From NCBI RefSeq assembly GCF_038452265.1, contig NZ_CP151842.1:1922001-1986000 (forward strand): 64,000 nucleotides of DNA. The letters run 5' to 3'. This DNA comes from Vibrio diazotrophicus (GTDB taxonomy: Bacteria > Pseudomonadota > Gammaproteobacteria > Enterobacterales > Vibrionaceae). Below the pieces are notes generated by a model. That model did no database searches. It saw only the letters and a program-made list of their open reading frames with translations, and was not told where the DNA came from. The position numbers and the translations under genes are program-made. Below are positions 42,984 through 51,490 of the stretch, piece by piece. Each line of letters opens with the position of its first letter. The stretch's first letter is position 1.

Positions 42984-43945
42984 TGTTTATCTATACGGTA
43001 CGTCGCTTCAACCTGTTTATCATCACTCTACTGATCCTGACTTTGGTGGGTTACAGCCTGATGCGTCTTGAACCCCAATCACCTTGGGCAATTCAGGATT
43101 TCTGGCGCGGTTGGTGGATGTATTTAGGCGAGCTTTCTCAATTCAATTTTGGCACAACGAAGAGTGGTGTTGATATTGCCTCTGAGTTAGTTAAAGTCTT
43201 CCCGGCAACACTTGAACTATGTTTGATTGCCTTTTTACTTTCTCTCTTTATTGGTTTACCGATTGGTACCATTGCAGGCATGAAGCAAGGCAAATGGATT
43301 GATACTATTATCTCCTTTACTTCGATGATGGGTTACTCGGCTCCGCTGTATTGGATAGCCCTGATGATGATCATGATCTTCTCGCTGCATTATGGCATGT
43401 TCCCTGTCTCAGGACGCTACGACCTATTGTATGAAGTAGAACCAGTTACTGGCTTTATTCTTATTGATGCGTTCTTCTCCAAAGGCGTTAATAGCGCCAA
43501 CATCCTGCATAGCGTATTTCAACACATGATATTGCCTTGTTTTGTGCTGGCACTAGCTCCGACCACTCAGGTTATTCGCTTGATGCGTTCTTCTGTTGCA
43601 GATGTCATGTCTCAGAACTACGTCCGTGCAGCGCGAATTAAAGGTTTGTCCTATTACAAAATAATTACTCAACACGTATTGCGTAATGCGATTCCGCCTA
43701 TCATTCCAAAATTCGGTGTTCAGCTATCGAGCATGCTGACTTTAGCTATCATCACTGAATCGATTTTCAACTGGCCGGGCATTGGTCGTTGGTTGCTTGA
43801 TGCATTGTCAAATAAAGACTACATGTCTATTCAGGCGGGAGTCATTGCAGTGGGTTCTTTAGTATTAACCGCGAATATTCTATCGGATTTGATCGGTGCG
43901 ATGATCAACCCTCTGGTGAGAAAGGAATGGTATGCTAACAAATAA
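42983..43945 (+). CDS. sapB: peptide ABC transporter permease SapB
   Basis: The 320-residue inner-membrane protein has about six membrane helices and the permease coupling loop 'VMSQNYVRAARIKGLSYYKI'. It pairs with SapC to form the import channel. It is coupled to sapA by a one-base overlap and to sapC by 14 bases. Confidence 0.95.
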   Translation: MFIYTVRRFNLFIITLLILTLVGYSLMRLEPQSPWAIQDFWRGWWMYLGELSQFNFGTTKSGVDIASELVKVFPATLELCLIAFLLSLFIGLPIGTIAGMKQGKWIDTIISFTSMMGYSAPLYWIALMMIMIFSLHYGMFPVSGRYDLLYEVEPVTGFILIDAFFSKGVNSANILHSVFQHMILPCFVLALAPTTQVIRLMRSSVADVMSQNYVRAARIKGLSYYKIITQHVLRNAIPPIIPKFGVQLSSMLTLAIITESIFNWPGIGRWLLDALSNKDYMSIQAGVIAVGSLVLTANILSDLIGAMINPLVRKEWYANK

Positions 43946-44819
43946 TATTTATCAGGAAGAGCACATTCCCACTCAGTTTGAACGTTTTTGGCGTAGCTAC
44001 AGAGCCAATAGCCTCGCTATGTTTGGACTCTGGAGCTTGGGTTTAATTATCCTCATAACGCTCATCTCTCCTTGGTTAATGCCTCATGATCCGCACGGTC
44101 AAAGTGGCCACCTTTTAATGCCACCTTCTTGGGACCCGTCAGGTTCAGTTGAGTATTTCCTAGGCACAGATGACTTAGGTCGCGATATCTTGTCACGTCT
44201 TATTGACGGTTCTCAGCTCACTTTTGGTGCTTCGGTCATCATTACCTTTATTGCTGCATTTGTTGGCTGCCTTATCGGTATCCTTGCGGGAATGACGAAA
44301 GGCCTGCTGTCCAGTATTCTGAACCACCTGCTAGACACAGTAATGTCAATCCCATCACTGCTGCTGGCGATTATTTTTGTAGCCTTTCTTGGTTTTGGTG
44401 AGTTCAACGTATTGCTGGCTATCTGCCTCGCTCTGATTCCAAGGTTTGTACGTTCCGTTTATATCGCAGTGCATAGTGAAGTAGAGAAAGATTACATCAT
44501 GGCGGCCCGTCTCGATGGCGCGAGCGACGTATACCTGTTATGGCATTCAATTTTACCCAATACGCTACCAATGCTTGCTCAAGAAGTTACTATGGCGCTG
44601 TCTATTGCTATTCTTGATATAACAGCATTAGGTTTCTTGGGCCTCGGAGCACAAGCGCCAAGTACTGAATGGGGTGCTATTCTGGGTGACTCTGTAGAAC
44701 TTATCTACCTTGCGCCTTGGACAGTGACCCTACCCGGCCTCGCGATCATGTATACCGTCGTAATGATCAACCTTGTCGGTGAAGGCGCACGCCAAGCATT
44801 AAATGCAGGAGTCGAATAA
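43932..44819 (+). CDS. sapC: peptide ABC transporter permease SapC
   Basis: The 295-residue DppC/OppC-type permease has an N-terminal cytoplasmic segment, six membrane helices, 'LGTDDLGRDILSRLI' (typical N-terminal OppC domain) and the coupling loop 'KDYIMAARLDGASD'. It overlaps sapD by one base. Confidence 0.95.
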   Translation: MLTNNIYQEEHIPTQFERFWRSYRANSLAMFGLWSLGLIILITLISPWLMPHDPHGQSGHLLMPPSWDPSGSVEYFLGTDDLGRDILSRLIDGSQLTFGASVIITFIAAFVGCLIGILAGMTKGLLSSILNHLLDTVMSIPSLLLAIIFVAFLGFGEFNVLLAICLALIPRFVRSVYIAVHSEVEKDYIMAARLDGASDVYLLWHSILPNTLPMLAQEVTMALSIAILDITALGFLGLGAQAPSTEWGAILGDSVELIYLAPWTVTLPGLAIMYTVVMINLVGEGARQALNAGVE

Positions 44820-45814
44820 TGCCATTATTAGATATTCGTCATCTGACTATTGAAATTGATACCCCACAAGGCCTCGTTAAAGCGGTAGACCGCATGAGCC
44901 TCACCCTTAACGAAGGTGAAATTCGTGGCCTAGTGGGAGAATCCGGCTCTGGTAAGAGTTTGGTCGCGAAAGCGATTGTCGGTGTTTGTAAAGACAACTG
45001 GCGAATTACCGCAGACCGCATGCGTCTGGGGAATATTGATTTACTGCAACTGACACCACGAGAAAGACGTCGTGTCATTGCCCGCGATATAGCGATGATT
45101 TTTCAAGAGCCATCAACCTGTCTGGACCCTTCTGAAGAGGTGGGCAAGCAGTTGATAGAATCTATCCCGACACGCACATTTGAAGGCAAATGGTGGCAAC
45201 GCTTCACTTGGCGTCACAAGCAAGCAGTTGCGTTGCTGCACAAAGTAGGCATCAAAGATCATAAGCGTCTGATGGGAAGCTACCCATATGAACTGACCGA
45301 TGGTGAATGTCAAAAAGTTATGATTGCAATGGCGATTGCTGCCAAACCCAAGTTGCTTATTGCGGATGAACCAACCAACGACTTAGATCCCATTACGCAG
45401 TCGCAGATTTTGCGTTTATTGAGTCGTATGAATCAGGTCAACAATACCTCGATTCTGCTTGTTGGCCATGACTTAACCACTATTACTCAATGGGCGAATC
45501 GCATTACCGTAATGTACTGTGGTCAATCGGTCGAGTCTGCTGATACCAACAAAATTCTCACTGAGCCAAAACACCCTTATACATCAGCATTGCTCAAAGC
45601 GATGCCGGATTTCAGTGACTGGATTCCGCATAAACAGAAGCTGCATTCTCTGCCCGGTTCCATTCCTCCGTTGCAGCATTTACCCATTGGCTGTCGTTTG
45701 GGTCCTCGCTGCCCATACGCAAAGAAACAATGTGTTGAAGTACCGAGAAGTCAGATCATTAAGAACCATAAGTTTGCCTGTCACTTCCCTCTTAACGTAG
45801 AGCAAAAATCATGA
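44819..45814 (+). CDS. sapD: peptide ABC transporter ATPase SapD
   Basis: The 331-residue ATPase has Walker A 'GESGSGKSL', signature 'LTDGECQK' in place of LSGGQ, Walker B 'LLIADEPTNDLD' and a C-terminal oligopeptide-transporter extension with 'CRLGPRCPYAKKQC', four cysteines that in relatives bind an iron-sulfur cluster. SapD also supports potassium uptake by Trk in E. coli. It overlaps sapF by 4 bases. Confidence 0.95.
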   Translation: MPLLDIRHLTIEIDTPQGLVKAVDRMSLTLNEGEIRGLVGESGSGKSLVAKAIVGVCKDNWRITADRMRLGNIDLLQLTPRERRRVIARDIAMIFQEPSTCLDPSEEVGKQLIESIPTRTFEGKWWQRFTWRHKQAVALLHKVGIKDHKRLMGSYPYELTDGECQKVMIAMAIAAKPKLLIADEPTNDLDPITQSQILRLLSRMNQVNNTSILLVGHDLTTITQWANRITVMYCGQSVESADTNKILTEPKHPYTSALLKAMPDFSDWIPHKQKLHSLPGSIPPLQHLPIGCRLGPRCPYAKKQCVEVPRSQIIKNHKFACHFPLNVEQKS

Positions 45815-46599
45815 GCGTTTCACTATTAGAAGTCAGTGACCTTAAAAAGAACTTTGTAACGCGCTCTGGTCTTTTCCGTAAGAAAGTACAAGAAGCGGTT
45901 AAACCTGTCAGTTTCACTCTTGAAGCGGGTCAAACCATCGGCTTTATCGGGCAAAATGGTTCCGGTAAATCCACTCTTGCACGTATGCTGGCGGGAATGA
46001 TTGAACCTACTGGTGGAGAAATTCGCGTTAACGGCGAATTGCTGGAGCACAAAGATTATTCAACACGCTGTAAGCTGATACGAATGATCTTCCAAGACCC
46101 GAACACGTCGCTCAACCCTCGTATCCAAATAGGTCGCATTTTGGAAGGCCCGCTAAAGCGGAATACCAGTATGCCACCGGAAGCGCGAGAAAAACGCGTC
46201 AAAGAGACATTGCTCCGAGTTGGCTTACTGCCGGAGCACGCCTACTTTTATCCGCAGATGCTAGCAACAGGTCAGAAGCAACGGGTGTGTCTTGCGCGAG
46301 CTCTGATCTTGCAGCCTTCTATCATCATCGCGGATGAAGCTTTGAATGGTTTGGATATGGCTATGCGATCTCAGATCATCAACTTGTTCTTAGAGCTGCA
46401 AGAAGAGATGGGCGTATCGTTTATCTACGTATCACAACATATCGGTGTGATTAAACACATCACAGATAAAGTGATGGTTATGCACGAAGGCGAAGTGGTT
46501 GAATCCGGAAATACGCTGGAGGTGTTGTCTGAACCACAGCATCCTATTACTCAACGTATGATTGAGAGCCATTTCAATAAGGCACCATGCTTCAAATAG
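45811..46599 (+). CDS. sapF: peptide ABC transporter ATPase SapF
   Basis: The 262-residue ATPase has Walker A 'GQNGSGKST', a degenerate signature 'LATGQKQR' and Walker B 'IIIADEALNGLD', where the usual 'DEP' is 'DEA', a SapF trait. It forms the ATPase pair with SapD. It overlaps the next gene by 13 bases. Confidence 0.94.
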   Translation: MSVSLLEVSDLKKNFVTRSGLFRKKVQEAVKPVSFTLEAGQTIGFIGQNGSGKSTLARMLAGMIEPTGGEIRVNGELLEHKDYSTRCKLIRMIFQDPNTSLNPRIQIGRILEGPLKRNTSMPPEAREKRVKETLLRVGLLPEHAYFYPQMLATGQKQRVCLARALILQPSIIIADEALNGLDMAMRSQIINLFLELQEEMGVSFIYVSQHIGVIKHITDKVMVMHEGEVVESGNTLEVLSEPQHPITQRMIESHFNKAPCFK

Positions 46600-47375
46600 G
46601 CCGACTTTATATCGTCTTATCGTCTCTTCTGGTGCTGCTCGCCAGTACCAAAGTTATTGCTCAGAATAACTGGCAAAACACCTCATTCGTAGAACGGGCC
46701 TTTATTCATGTGGCTCTGAGAAATGAGTATTCAGCGGGTAAGAAACCATTAGTAAAGTGGCAACAACCCATCAAAATCTGGATTCAGCATAAAGTCGGTG
46801 ATCAAGCCTTGCATGACGAGCTGGCCGATGCGCATATCAAACATCTTAATCAAATCATTGGCCACCCTATCTACCGAGTACAAACACGCCAAGAAGCCAA
46901 CGTAGTTTGGATTTTCACCCAACAGAAAAACTGGGGTGAAGATGTTGAGCGTGAGATGGGTAAAGAGTCTACCAAACATATGTTTGGCGCCGTATGCCAA
47001 GCTGGCTACAAAACAAACCCGAAGACCCATGAGATTATCTCTGCAACTGTGGTCATCCCTGTAGACCAAGCACGCAGCCACGGGAAACTCGTGGCTTGTA
47101 TTGTCGAGGAAATTACTCAAACCCTTGGTTTGCCAAACGACTCTGAATTCGCCTACCCTTCGATTTTTAACGATAAAACACCCGAAGATTTGCTCTCACC
47201 TCTGGATATAGTTTTGCTGAAGTTACTCTATGAGCCAGAGTTAAAAACCGGTATGACCGAATCACAGGCTCGCCCTGTGCTCAGAAAATTAATAAAACAG
47301 TATCAACAAAAAGGCCTGCTAAAGCAGGCCCTTAAAGAATCTCAGTCATCACCACTCTATCAGTGGTTTCGCTAA
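46587..47375 (+). CDS. DUF2927 protein in the sap operon
   Basis: The 262-residue protein starts within the sapF end, so it is coupled to sap. It has a signal peptide (cleavage near 'VIAQ', about residue 25) and a DUF2927 core with 'VEEITQTLGLPNDS' and 'LDIVLLKLLYEPEL', a family related to metallopeptidase folds but here without a clear HExxH. It would act in the periplasm. A link to peptide sensing or import is an inference from operon position. Its stop abuts the stop of the convergent DUF2750 gene. Confidence 0.8.
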   Translation: MLQIGRLYIVLSSLLVLLASTKVIAQNNWQNTSFVERAFIHVALRNEYSAGKKPLVKWQQPIKIWIQHKVGDQALHDELADAHIKHLNQIIGHPIYRVQTRQEANVVWIFTQQKNWGEDVEREMGKESTKHMFGAVCQAGYKTNPKTHEIISATVVIPVDQARSHGKLVACIVEEITQTLGLPNDSEFAYPSIFNDKTPEDLLSPLDIVLLKLLYEPELKTGMTESQARPVLRKLIKQYQQKGLLKQALKESQSSPLYQWFR

Positions 47376-47765
47376 TTAGCGACGAGCGTTCTGCTTGTCG
47401 AGTTCAAAATCAAACTCGTCAGGAAACAGCACAACACCTTCTTCGTTTTCGTTTGGAAAAACAACCACTGACAAGTCATCTTGTTCTAGGCCGCTTGTCC
47501 AACGACTGCGCCATTTGTTGTATGAAATCGCTTCGGCTTCACACTCACTCCATTCGCCAGTTGCCCAAGCTTCAGCAAACTCACGATTTGGCCATACTGG
47601 CACGCAATCGTCATCTTCAGTATTGAGCATCACACAACCGTGTTCGTCTTTTAGAATCCACACTTGCTGATTCGCTACAATTTCCTTAATGCAGTATTTA
47701 AAGCGCTGCTCTTGGTCGTACTGATTAATTGTCGCGATTTGTTCCGCGGTTAACGCATTGGACAT
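47376..47765 (-). CDS. DUF2750 protein
   Basis: The ATG at 47,765 follows GGAGG with a 5-base spacer. The 129-residue acidic protein has 'RFKYCIKEIVANQQVWIL', 'VWPNREFAEAWA' and 'DLSVVVFPN', matching the DUF2750 family of unknown function. It is convergent with the DUF2927 gene with no bases between the two stop codons. Confidence 0.85.
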   Translation of the reverse strand: MSNALTAEQIATINQYDQEQRFKYCIKEIVANQQVWILKDEHGCVMLNTEDDDCVPVWPNREFAEAWATGEWSECEAEAISYNKWRSRWTSGLEQDDLSVVVFPNENEEGVVLFPDEFDFELDKQNARR

Positions 47766-47775
47766 ATTAGCCTCC

Positions 47776-47816
47776 AAACAAAACGCCCACAGCAGTTTCT
47801 AAGCTATGGGCGTTAA
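47776..47816 (-). terminator. intrinsic terminator after ppaC
   Basis: On the minus strand AACGCCCATAGC-N8-GCTGTGGGCGTT is followed by TTGTTTGG. It lies between ppaC and the DUF2750 start. Confidence 0.8.
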
Positions 47817-47855
47817 AACCTTTATTAGGCTGGGCATCATACCCGAAATCAGCGA

Positions 47856-48761
47856 TTAAGCTAGCTCAGCCTGTAGCCAAGGCCAGCCTTGCTTCTTACG
47901 GCTTAGAGTATTTTCCATCATCAATACTCCGTCTGACAGATGCTTCGCCAGTTTCTCTGACCACTCACCTTTAAACAGCAAACGGGTTTGCGCAGTAGTG
48001 ATGTCAGTCAGCATTAGAGCTGCAAACGCAAGGTTCTCTTGTTCGCAACGACGCTCCAAATCCGCTTCTAGCGCATCAATCATAGTGGCAACTTGGTCTA
48101 ATGTCGCTAGTTCAATTTGACCAACGACAACATCACGGCCATTAAATGGGTAAGCTTTAAGGTCTTTCTCAACCAATTGAGCCGCAGATAAACCTTCAAT
48201 GTCTGTTTTAGCAATCAGAAGAGCTTGGATAAATGCATCTAGATCTTCGATTTCAGCCAGAATAGCCAGTTCAGCAACGGCGTCTTTGTCTTTTTGAGTA
48301 CAAGTAGGAGAAGCAAAACCAACCGTGTCTGAAAGAATCGCAGAGATCATAAGCGTTGCTGTTTGCTTAGTGATTGGAGCATTTTCCATTTTGAATAGGT
48401 TAAACAAAATAGTGCTAGTACAGCCTACAGGCCAAATCCATGCTTCCAGTGGATTCACTGTCATCACATCACCCAAACGGTGGTGATCGACAATACCTAG
48501 AATTTCTGCCTCATTTAAGTCATCAGGCGCTTGCGCTAAGTCGGTGTAGTCAACTAACCATACTTTTTCACCAGCTACACTAGTACGTAATTCAGGCTGT
48601 TCAGCGCCTGCGGTAGTCAAGATGTGCTGAGTTTCACGGTTGATTTCGCCTTGGCGTACCGCTTTCGCTTCTAAACCACGTGCTTTCAACAGTTCGGCAG
48701 CCACTAATGCGCTACAAATACTATCACTGTCTGGATTCTTATGACCGACTACTAAAATCAT
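47856..48761 (-). CDS. ppaC: manganese-dependent inorganic pyrophosphatase
   Basis: The start ATG at 48,761 follows AGGAAC. The 301-residue DHH-family enzyme has 'VGHKNPDSDSICSA', 'VDYTD', 'GIVDHHRLGD' and 'SDTVGF', the metal-binding motifs of family II pyrophosphatases. The C-terminal DHHA2 domain is present ('LSRKKQGWP' near the end). It hydrolyses pyrophosphate in the cytoplasm. Common in Vibrio. Confidence 0.96.
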   Translation of the reverse strand: MILVVGHKNPDSDSICSALVAAELLKARGLEAKAVRQGEINRETQHILTTAGAEQPELRTSVAGEKVWLVDYTDLAQAPDDLNEAEILGIVDHHRLGDVMTVNPLEAWIWPVGCTSTILFNLFKMENAPITKQTATLMISAILSDTVGFASPTCTQKDKDAVAELAILAEIEDLDAFIQALLIAKTDIEGLSAAQLVEKDLKAYPFNGRDVVVGQIELATLDQVATMIDALEADLERRCEQENLAFAALMLTDITTAQTRLLFKGEWSEKLAKHLSDGVLMMENTLSRKKQGWPWLQAELA

Positions 48762-48958
48762 CACTGTTCCTATTATTCTGACCCTTGAGGGTAAACAACA
48801 CATAAAGATGAGTACTGTACTTATTTTGCGGAACTCTTCATGGAGCTAAATCAATAAAGAGTGACTAACTCATCGATTTTTTGCTTGTTGGAATCGAGGG
48901 TTGAGTAATAATTGGCAAAAGGATTTCAAAGAATAACAACGATTAAACGGGAGAAAAC

Positions 48959-49747
48959 GTGAATAGCACGATTGATATCGCATGGTGGCAATTAGCCCTT
49001 TTTAGTTCAGTGCTCATCATTCCCGTTATGGTGAGTAGAATTTATCAACTGGGTATTAGTAAAGAGATCTTCATTTCCGTAGGTCGAATGACCGTACAAC
49101 TGATACTCGTCGGTATGTATCTGGAATATCTGTTTAAGCTCAACAGTATTTGGATTAATCTCATCTGGCTTTCCCTGATGATACTCATCGGAGCCAGCTC
49201 TATCGTTTCAAAAACTCGCCTGCCGACGAACAAGCTGCTTGTGCCGATTGTTTTGGGTTTAGCGGCAGGGCTATTTCCTATCGTGATCATTCTCTGTTTC
49301 GGCATTGTTCAACCATCACCTTGGTATAGCGCGCAGTATCTGATCCCGTTAGCCGGAATGCTTTTAGGAAATAGTCTCAGCGGAAACATCGTTGCTTTGC
49401 AGAACTTGTTCACCGCTTTTGAAGAACGAAAAAGTGAATACGAAGCCGCAATCTCATTAGGTGCATCACCTCAATATGCTTCGAGGGATTTTGTGAGAAA
49501 TGCGCTACGGAAAGCAAACGCTCCCATCCTTGCTTCAATGGCAACGACGGGCTTAGTGACACTACCGGGTATGATGACGGGACAAATACTGGGCGGGGCT
49601 TCCCCCCTTGTCGCAATCAAATATCAATTGATGATCATGATTGCCATATTTGTAATGATGACAATTTCTCTCACTTTATCTATTCATTTAACGTTAAAGG
49701 CTACTTTTACTAAAGAAGGTCGAGTAAATGTGACATTTCGTGACTAG
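48959..49747 (+). CDS. FetB-like (UPF0014) ABC permease, orphan
   Basis: The start is a GTG at 48,959 after GGGAG. The 262-residue protein has about seven membrane helices and 'SLGASPQYASRDFVRNALR' plus 'GLVTLPGMMTGQILGG', the hallmarks of FetB/YbbM. E. coli FetAB exports iron. The partner ATPase FetA is normally adjacent but is absent here: the upstream gene is divergent ppaC and the downstream gene is convergent focA. Either the ATPase lies elsewhere or the protein acts differently. Confidence 0.88.
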   Translation: MNSTIDIAWWQLALFSSVLIIPVMVSRIYQLGISKEIFISVGRMTVQLILVGMYLEYLFKLNSIWINLIWLSLMILIGASSIVSKTRLPTNKLLVPIVLGLAAGLFPIVIILCFGIVQPSPWYSAQYLIPLAGMLLGNSLSGNIVALQNLFTAFEERKSEYEAAISLGASPQYASRDFVRNALRKANAPILASMATTGLVTLPGMMTGQILGGASPLVAIKYQLMIMIAIFVMMTISLTLSIHLTLKATFTKEGRVNVTFRD

Positions 49748-49875
49748 AAATTGATATTTAGTACAAAATATCACCTTTATGTAACAACCTAAAATAGTGC
49801 ATTTGTCGCACGTAATTTGTGCACAATTGTCGAAAAAATCATTCAGTTGCGTTTACACACGGTATTTAAAACAGG

Positions 49876-49898
49876 TTATCCACAGAAATTGTGGATAA
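49876..49898. promoter_or_regulatory. inverted pair of perfect DnaA boxes
   Basis: TTATCCACA (49,876-49,884) and TGTGGATAA (49,890-49,898) are perfect 9-base DnaA boxes facing each other, 5 bases apart. They lie between two convergent gene ends, where no promoter is expected. A role as a DnaA-titrating or replication-control site is an inference. Confidence 0.75.
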
Positions 49899-49911
49899 GG
49901 TGAATAACGAG

Positions 49912-49929
49912 TTTTGTTGCGCAACAAAA
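49912..49929. repeat. 18-bp perfect palindrome
   Basis: TTTTGTTGCGCAACAAAA is fully self-complementary with no loop, 13 bases after the DnaA-box pair. Loopless symmetry suits a dimeric protein site rather than an RNA hairpin. The binding protein is unknown. Confidence 0.7.
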
Positions 49930-49948
49930 GCTTGAGATAGAAATCATG

Positions 49949-49978
49949 AAAAAAGCGGCATTTCTGCCGCTTTTCTTA
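49949..49978. terminator. bidirectional intrinsic terminator
   Basis: AAAAGCGGC-ATTTCT-GCCGCTTTT followed by CTTATT on the plus strand and TTTCATGATT on the minus strand. It serves focA and the fetB-like gene. Confidence 0.85.
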
Positions 49979-50009
49979 TTTGAATAACTGTCAATGTCAG
50001 TGATGTAGC

Positions 50010-50852
50010 CTAGTCTTTTAGATAGATCAACCAGTACCACATACCAACGAACACACCACCACCAACAACGTTACCCAGTGTTACCGGAATCAGGTTATTG
50101 ATGATGAAGTCCATCATGTTGAGGTCAGCGTAGTCTGCAATATTCGCCCCTGTCATCTGCCAAAAAGCTTCCGGAGCGAAATTCTTAATGCCGATCGCCA
50201 TCGGTACTTGGAACATGTTGGCAATACAGTGTTCAAAACCCGAAGATACAAACATAGCGACAGGTAGTACCAACACCATGACCTTATCTGTCAGTGATCG
50301 GGCGCTGAACGTCATCCATACCGCTAGACAAACAAGAATGTTACACATCAACCCCAAAGAAAATGCCTGAATAAAAGTATGGTGGAGTTTATGTTGTGAG
50401 ATAGCCATGGCATTTAGACCAAGTTGACCACCGTCTTCCATGTATTGGCGTGTGGACAACATAATAGCGACTAATAAAACAGAACCTGCGAGGTTACCCA
50501 GATAAACAACTGTCCAGTTTTTCATCAACTGGCGCCATGAGATTTTCCCGCTGGCTTTTGCAACCAAAGTAAGGACTGTACTGGTAAAAAGCTCACCGCC
50601 TGTAATGACCACAAGAATAAGGCCTAAGCTAAACGCTATACCGCCCAATAATTTCGTAACGCCATAAGGTAGATCGTGAGCGCCAGTTGTCACTACGGTG
50701 TAAAACACAAATGCAATACCAATATGAATACCCGCAGAAATGGCTAGAAGAAAAGATTTGTATGCGGCTTTGGTTGCTTTACCAACCCCAGTCTCAGCGG
50801 CACGTTCAGCCATTTGAGGTGGGAGCAACGAATCGAATTGACTATGTTCCAT
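50010..50852 (-). CDS. focA: formate transporter FocA
   Basis: The start is taken at the ATG at 50,852 (MEHSQFDSLLPPQM), where FocA homology begins. The ribosome binding site is weak. The 280-residue protein has six membrane helices, 'ITGGELFTSTVL' and 'FEHCIANMFQVPM' with the conserved gating His. FocA moves formate across the inner membrane. pflB, its usual neighbour, is not adjacent here. Confidence 0.92.
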   Translation of the reverse strand: MEHSQFDSLLPPQMAERAAETGVGKATKAAYKSFLLAISAGIHIGIAFVFYTVVTTGAHDLPYGVTKLLGGIAFSLGLILVVITGGELFTSTVLTLVAKASGKISWRQLMKNWTVVYLGNLAGSVLLVAIMLSTRQYMEDGGQLGLNAMAISQHKLHHTFIQAFSLGLMCNILVCLAVWMTFSARSLTDKVMVLVLPVAMFVSSGFEHCIANMFQVPMAIGIKNFAPEAFWQMTGANIADYADLNMMDFIINNLIPVTLGNVVGGGVFVGMWYWLIYLKD

Positions 50853-51189
50853 AATTAAAAAGTTACATTTTGATACAATGAGAGCTCGCGATAATCGCTC
50901 CAAAACCACGAATATTCAAGGGCTATTTTTACGTTAACTAAAAATGTTTATTTCGGGAGCAATTCGAAAGACCTAATTAACAAATTAAATTCTGTTTAAG
51001 AATAAAAAACAGAATTTTAATAACGCTGAGTAATTTATTGAAGCCTTATGCGACAAAGGTTGTGAAGATTTTGTTATGTGTAAAAAACGCCCATATTGGT
51101 TCTAGATAACACTTCTGTTTTGAGGTTATTGCGTCTTTTTAAGGCTGAGCCTATTGTGAAACTAACTTAACGAGTAAGAAGGGTGTGTA
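50853..51189. other. divergent region upstream of focA
   Basis: About 340 bases. There is a hairpin-like repeat AAATTCTGTTT/AAACAGAATTT near 50,987-51,017. I looked for an FNR site (TTGAT-N4-ATCAA) and saw no good match. No gene. Confidence 0.35.
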
Positions 51190-51423
51190 ATGAAATTTTC
51201 CCAACAACACTTAGATGAATTAAATCTTCTTGTCCAATTTGACATCAGCAGTGCTGCAACGGGTATTAAGGTACATAGCGAAGCGGGAGAAGCCATACAA
51301 GCTGCCGCAAAACGACTCTATGATAAAGGGCTATGCACATTGCCTGATGGTGGATACCTGACTGATGAGGGTATCGAAATGGCTGAAAACGCTGATCGTA
51401 TTTTAAGAGTACTAACTGCATAA
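51190..51423 (+). CDS. TIGR02647 family protein
   Basis: The 77-residue protein matches the small TIGR02647 family of gamma-proteobacteria: 'LDELNLLVQFD', 'GIKVHSEA', 'AAKRLYDKGL' and 'DGGYLTDEG'. The second half looks like a winged helix-turn-helix, so DNA binding is possible. Function unknown. Confidence 0.85.
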   Translation: MKFSQQHLDELNLLVQFDISSAATGIKVHSEAGEAIQAAAKRLYDKGLCTLPDGGYLTDEGIEMAENADRILRVLTA

Positions 51424-51443
51424 ACATCCTTAAGACAATAAAG

Positions 51444-51470
51444 AAAGAGCGCCAATGGCGCTCTTTTTGT
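51444..51470. terminator. bidirectional intrinsic terminator
   Basis: AAGAGCGCC-AAT-GGCGCTCTT followed by TTTGTTTTT. It serves the TIGR02647 gene and the convergent lipoprotein gene. Confidence 0.88.
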
Positions 51471-51490
51471 TTTTACTGGTCTAAGTCCAG

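Noticed and set aside
50940..51060. FNR site upstream of focA
   Set aside because: No TTGAT-N4-ATCAA match of useful quality was found, only AT-rich sequence and a hairpin-like repeat.
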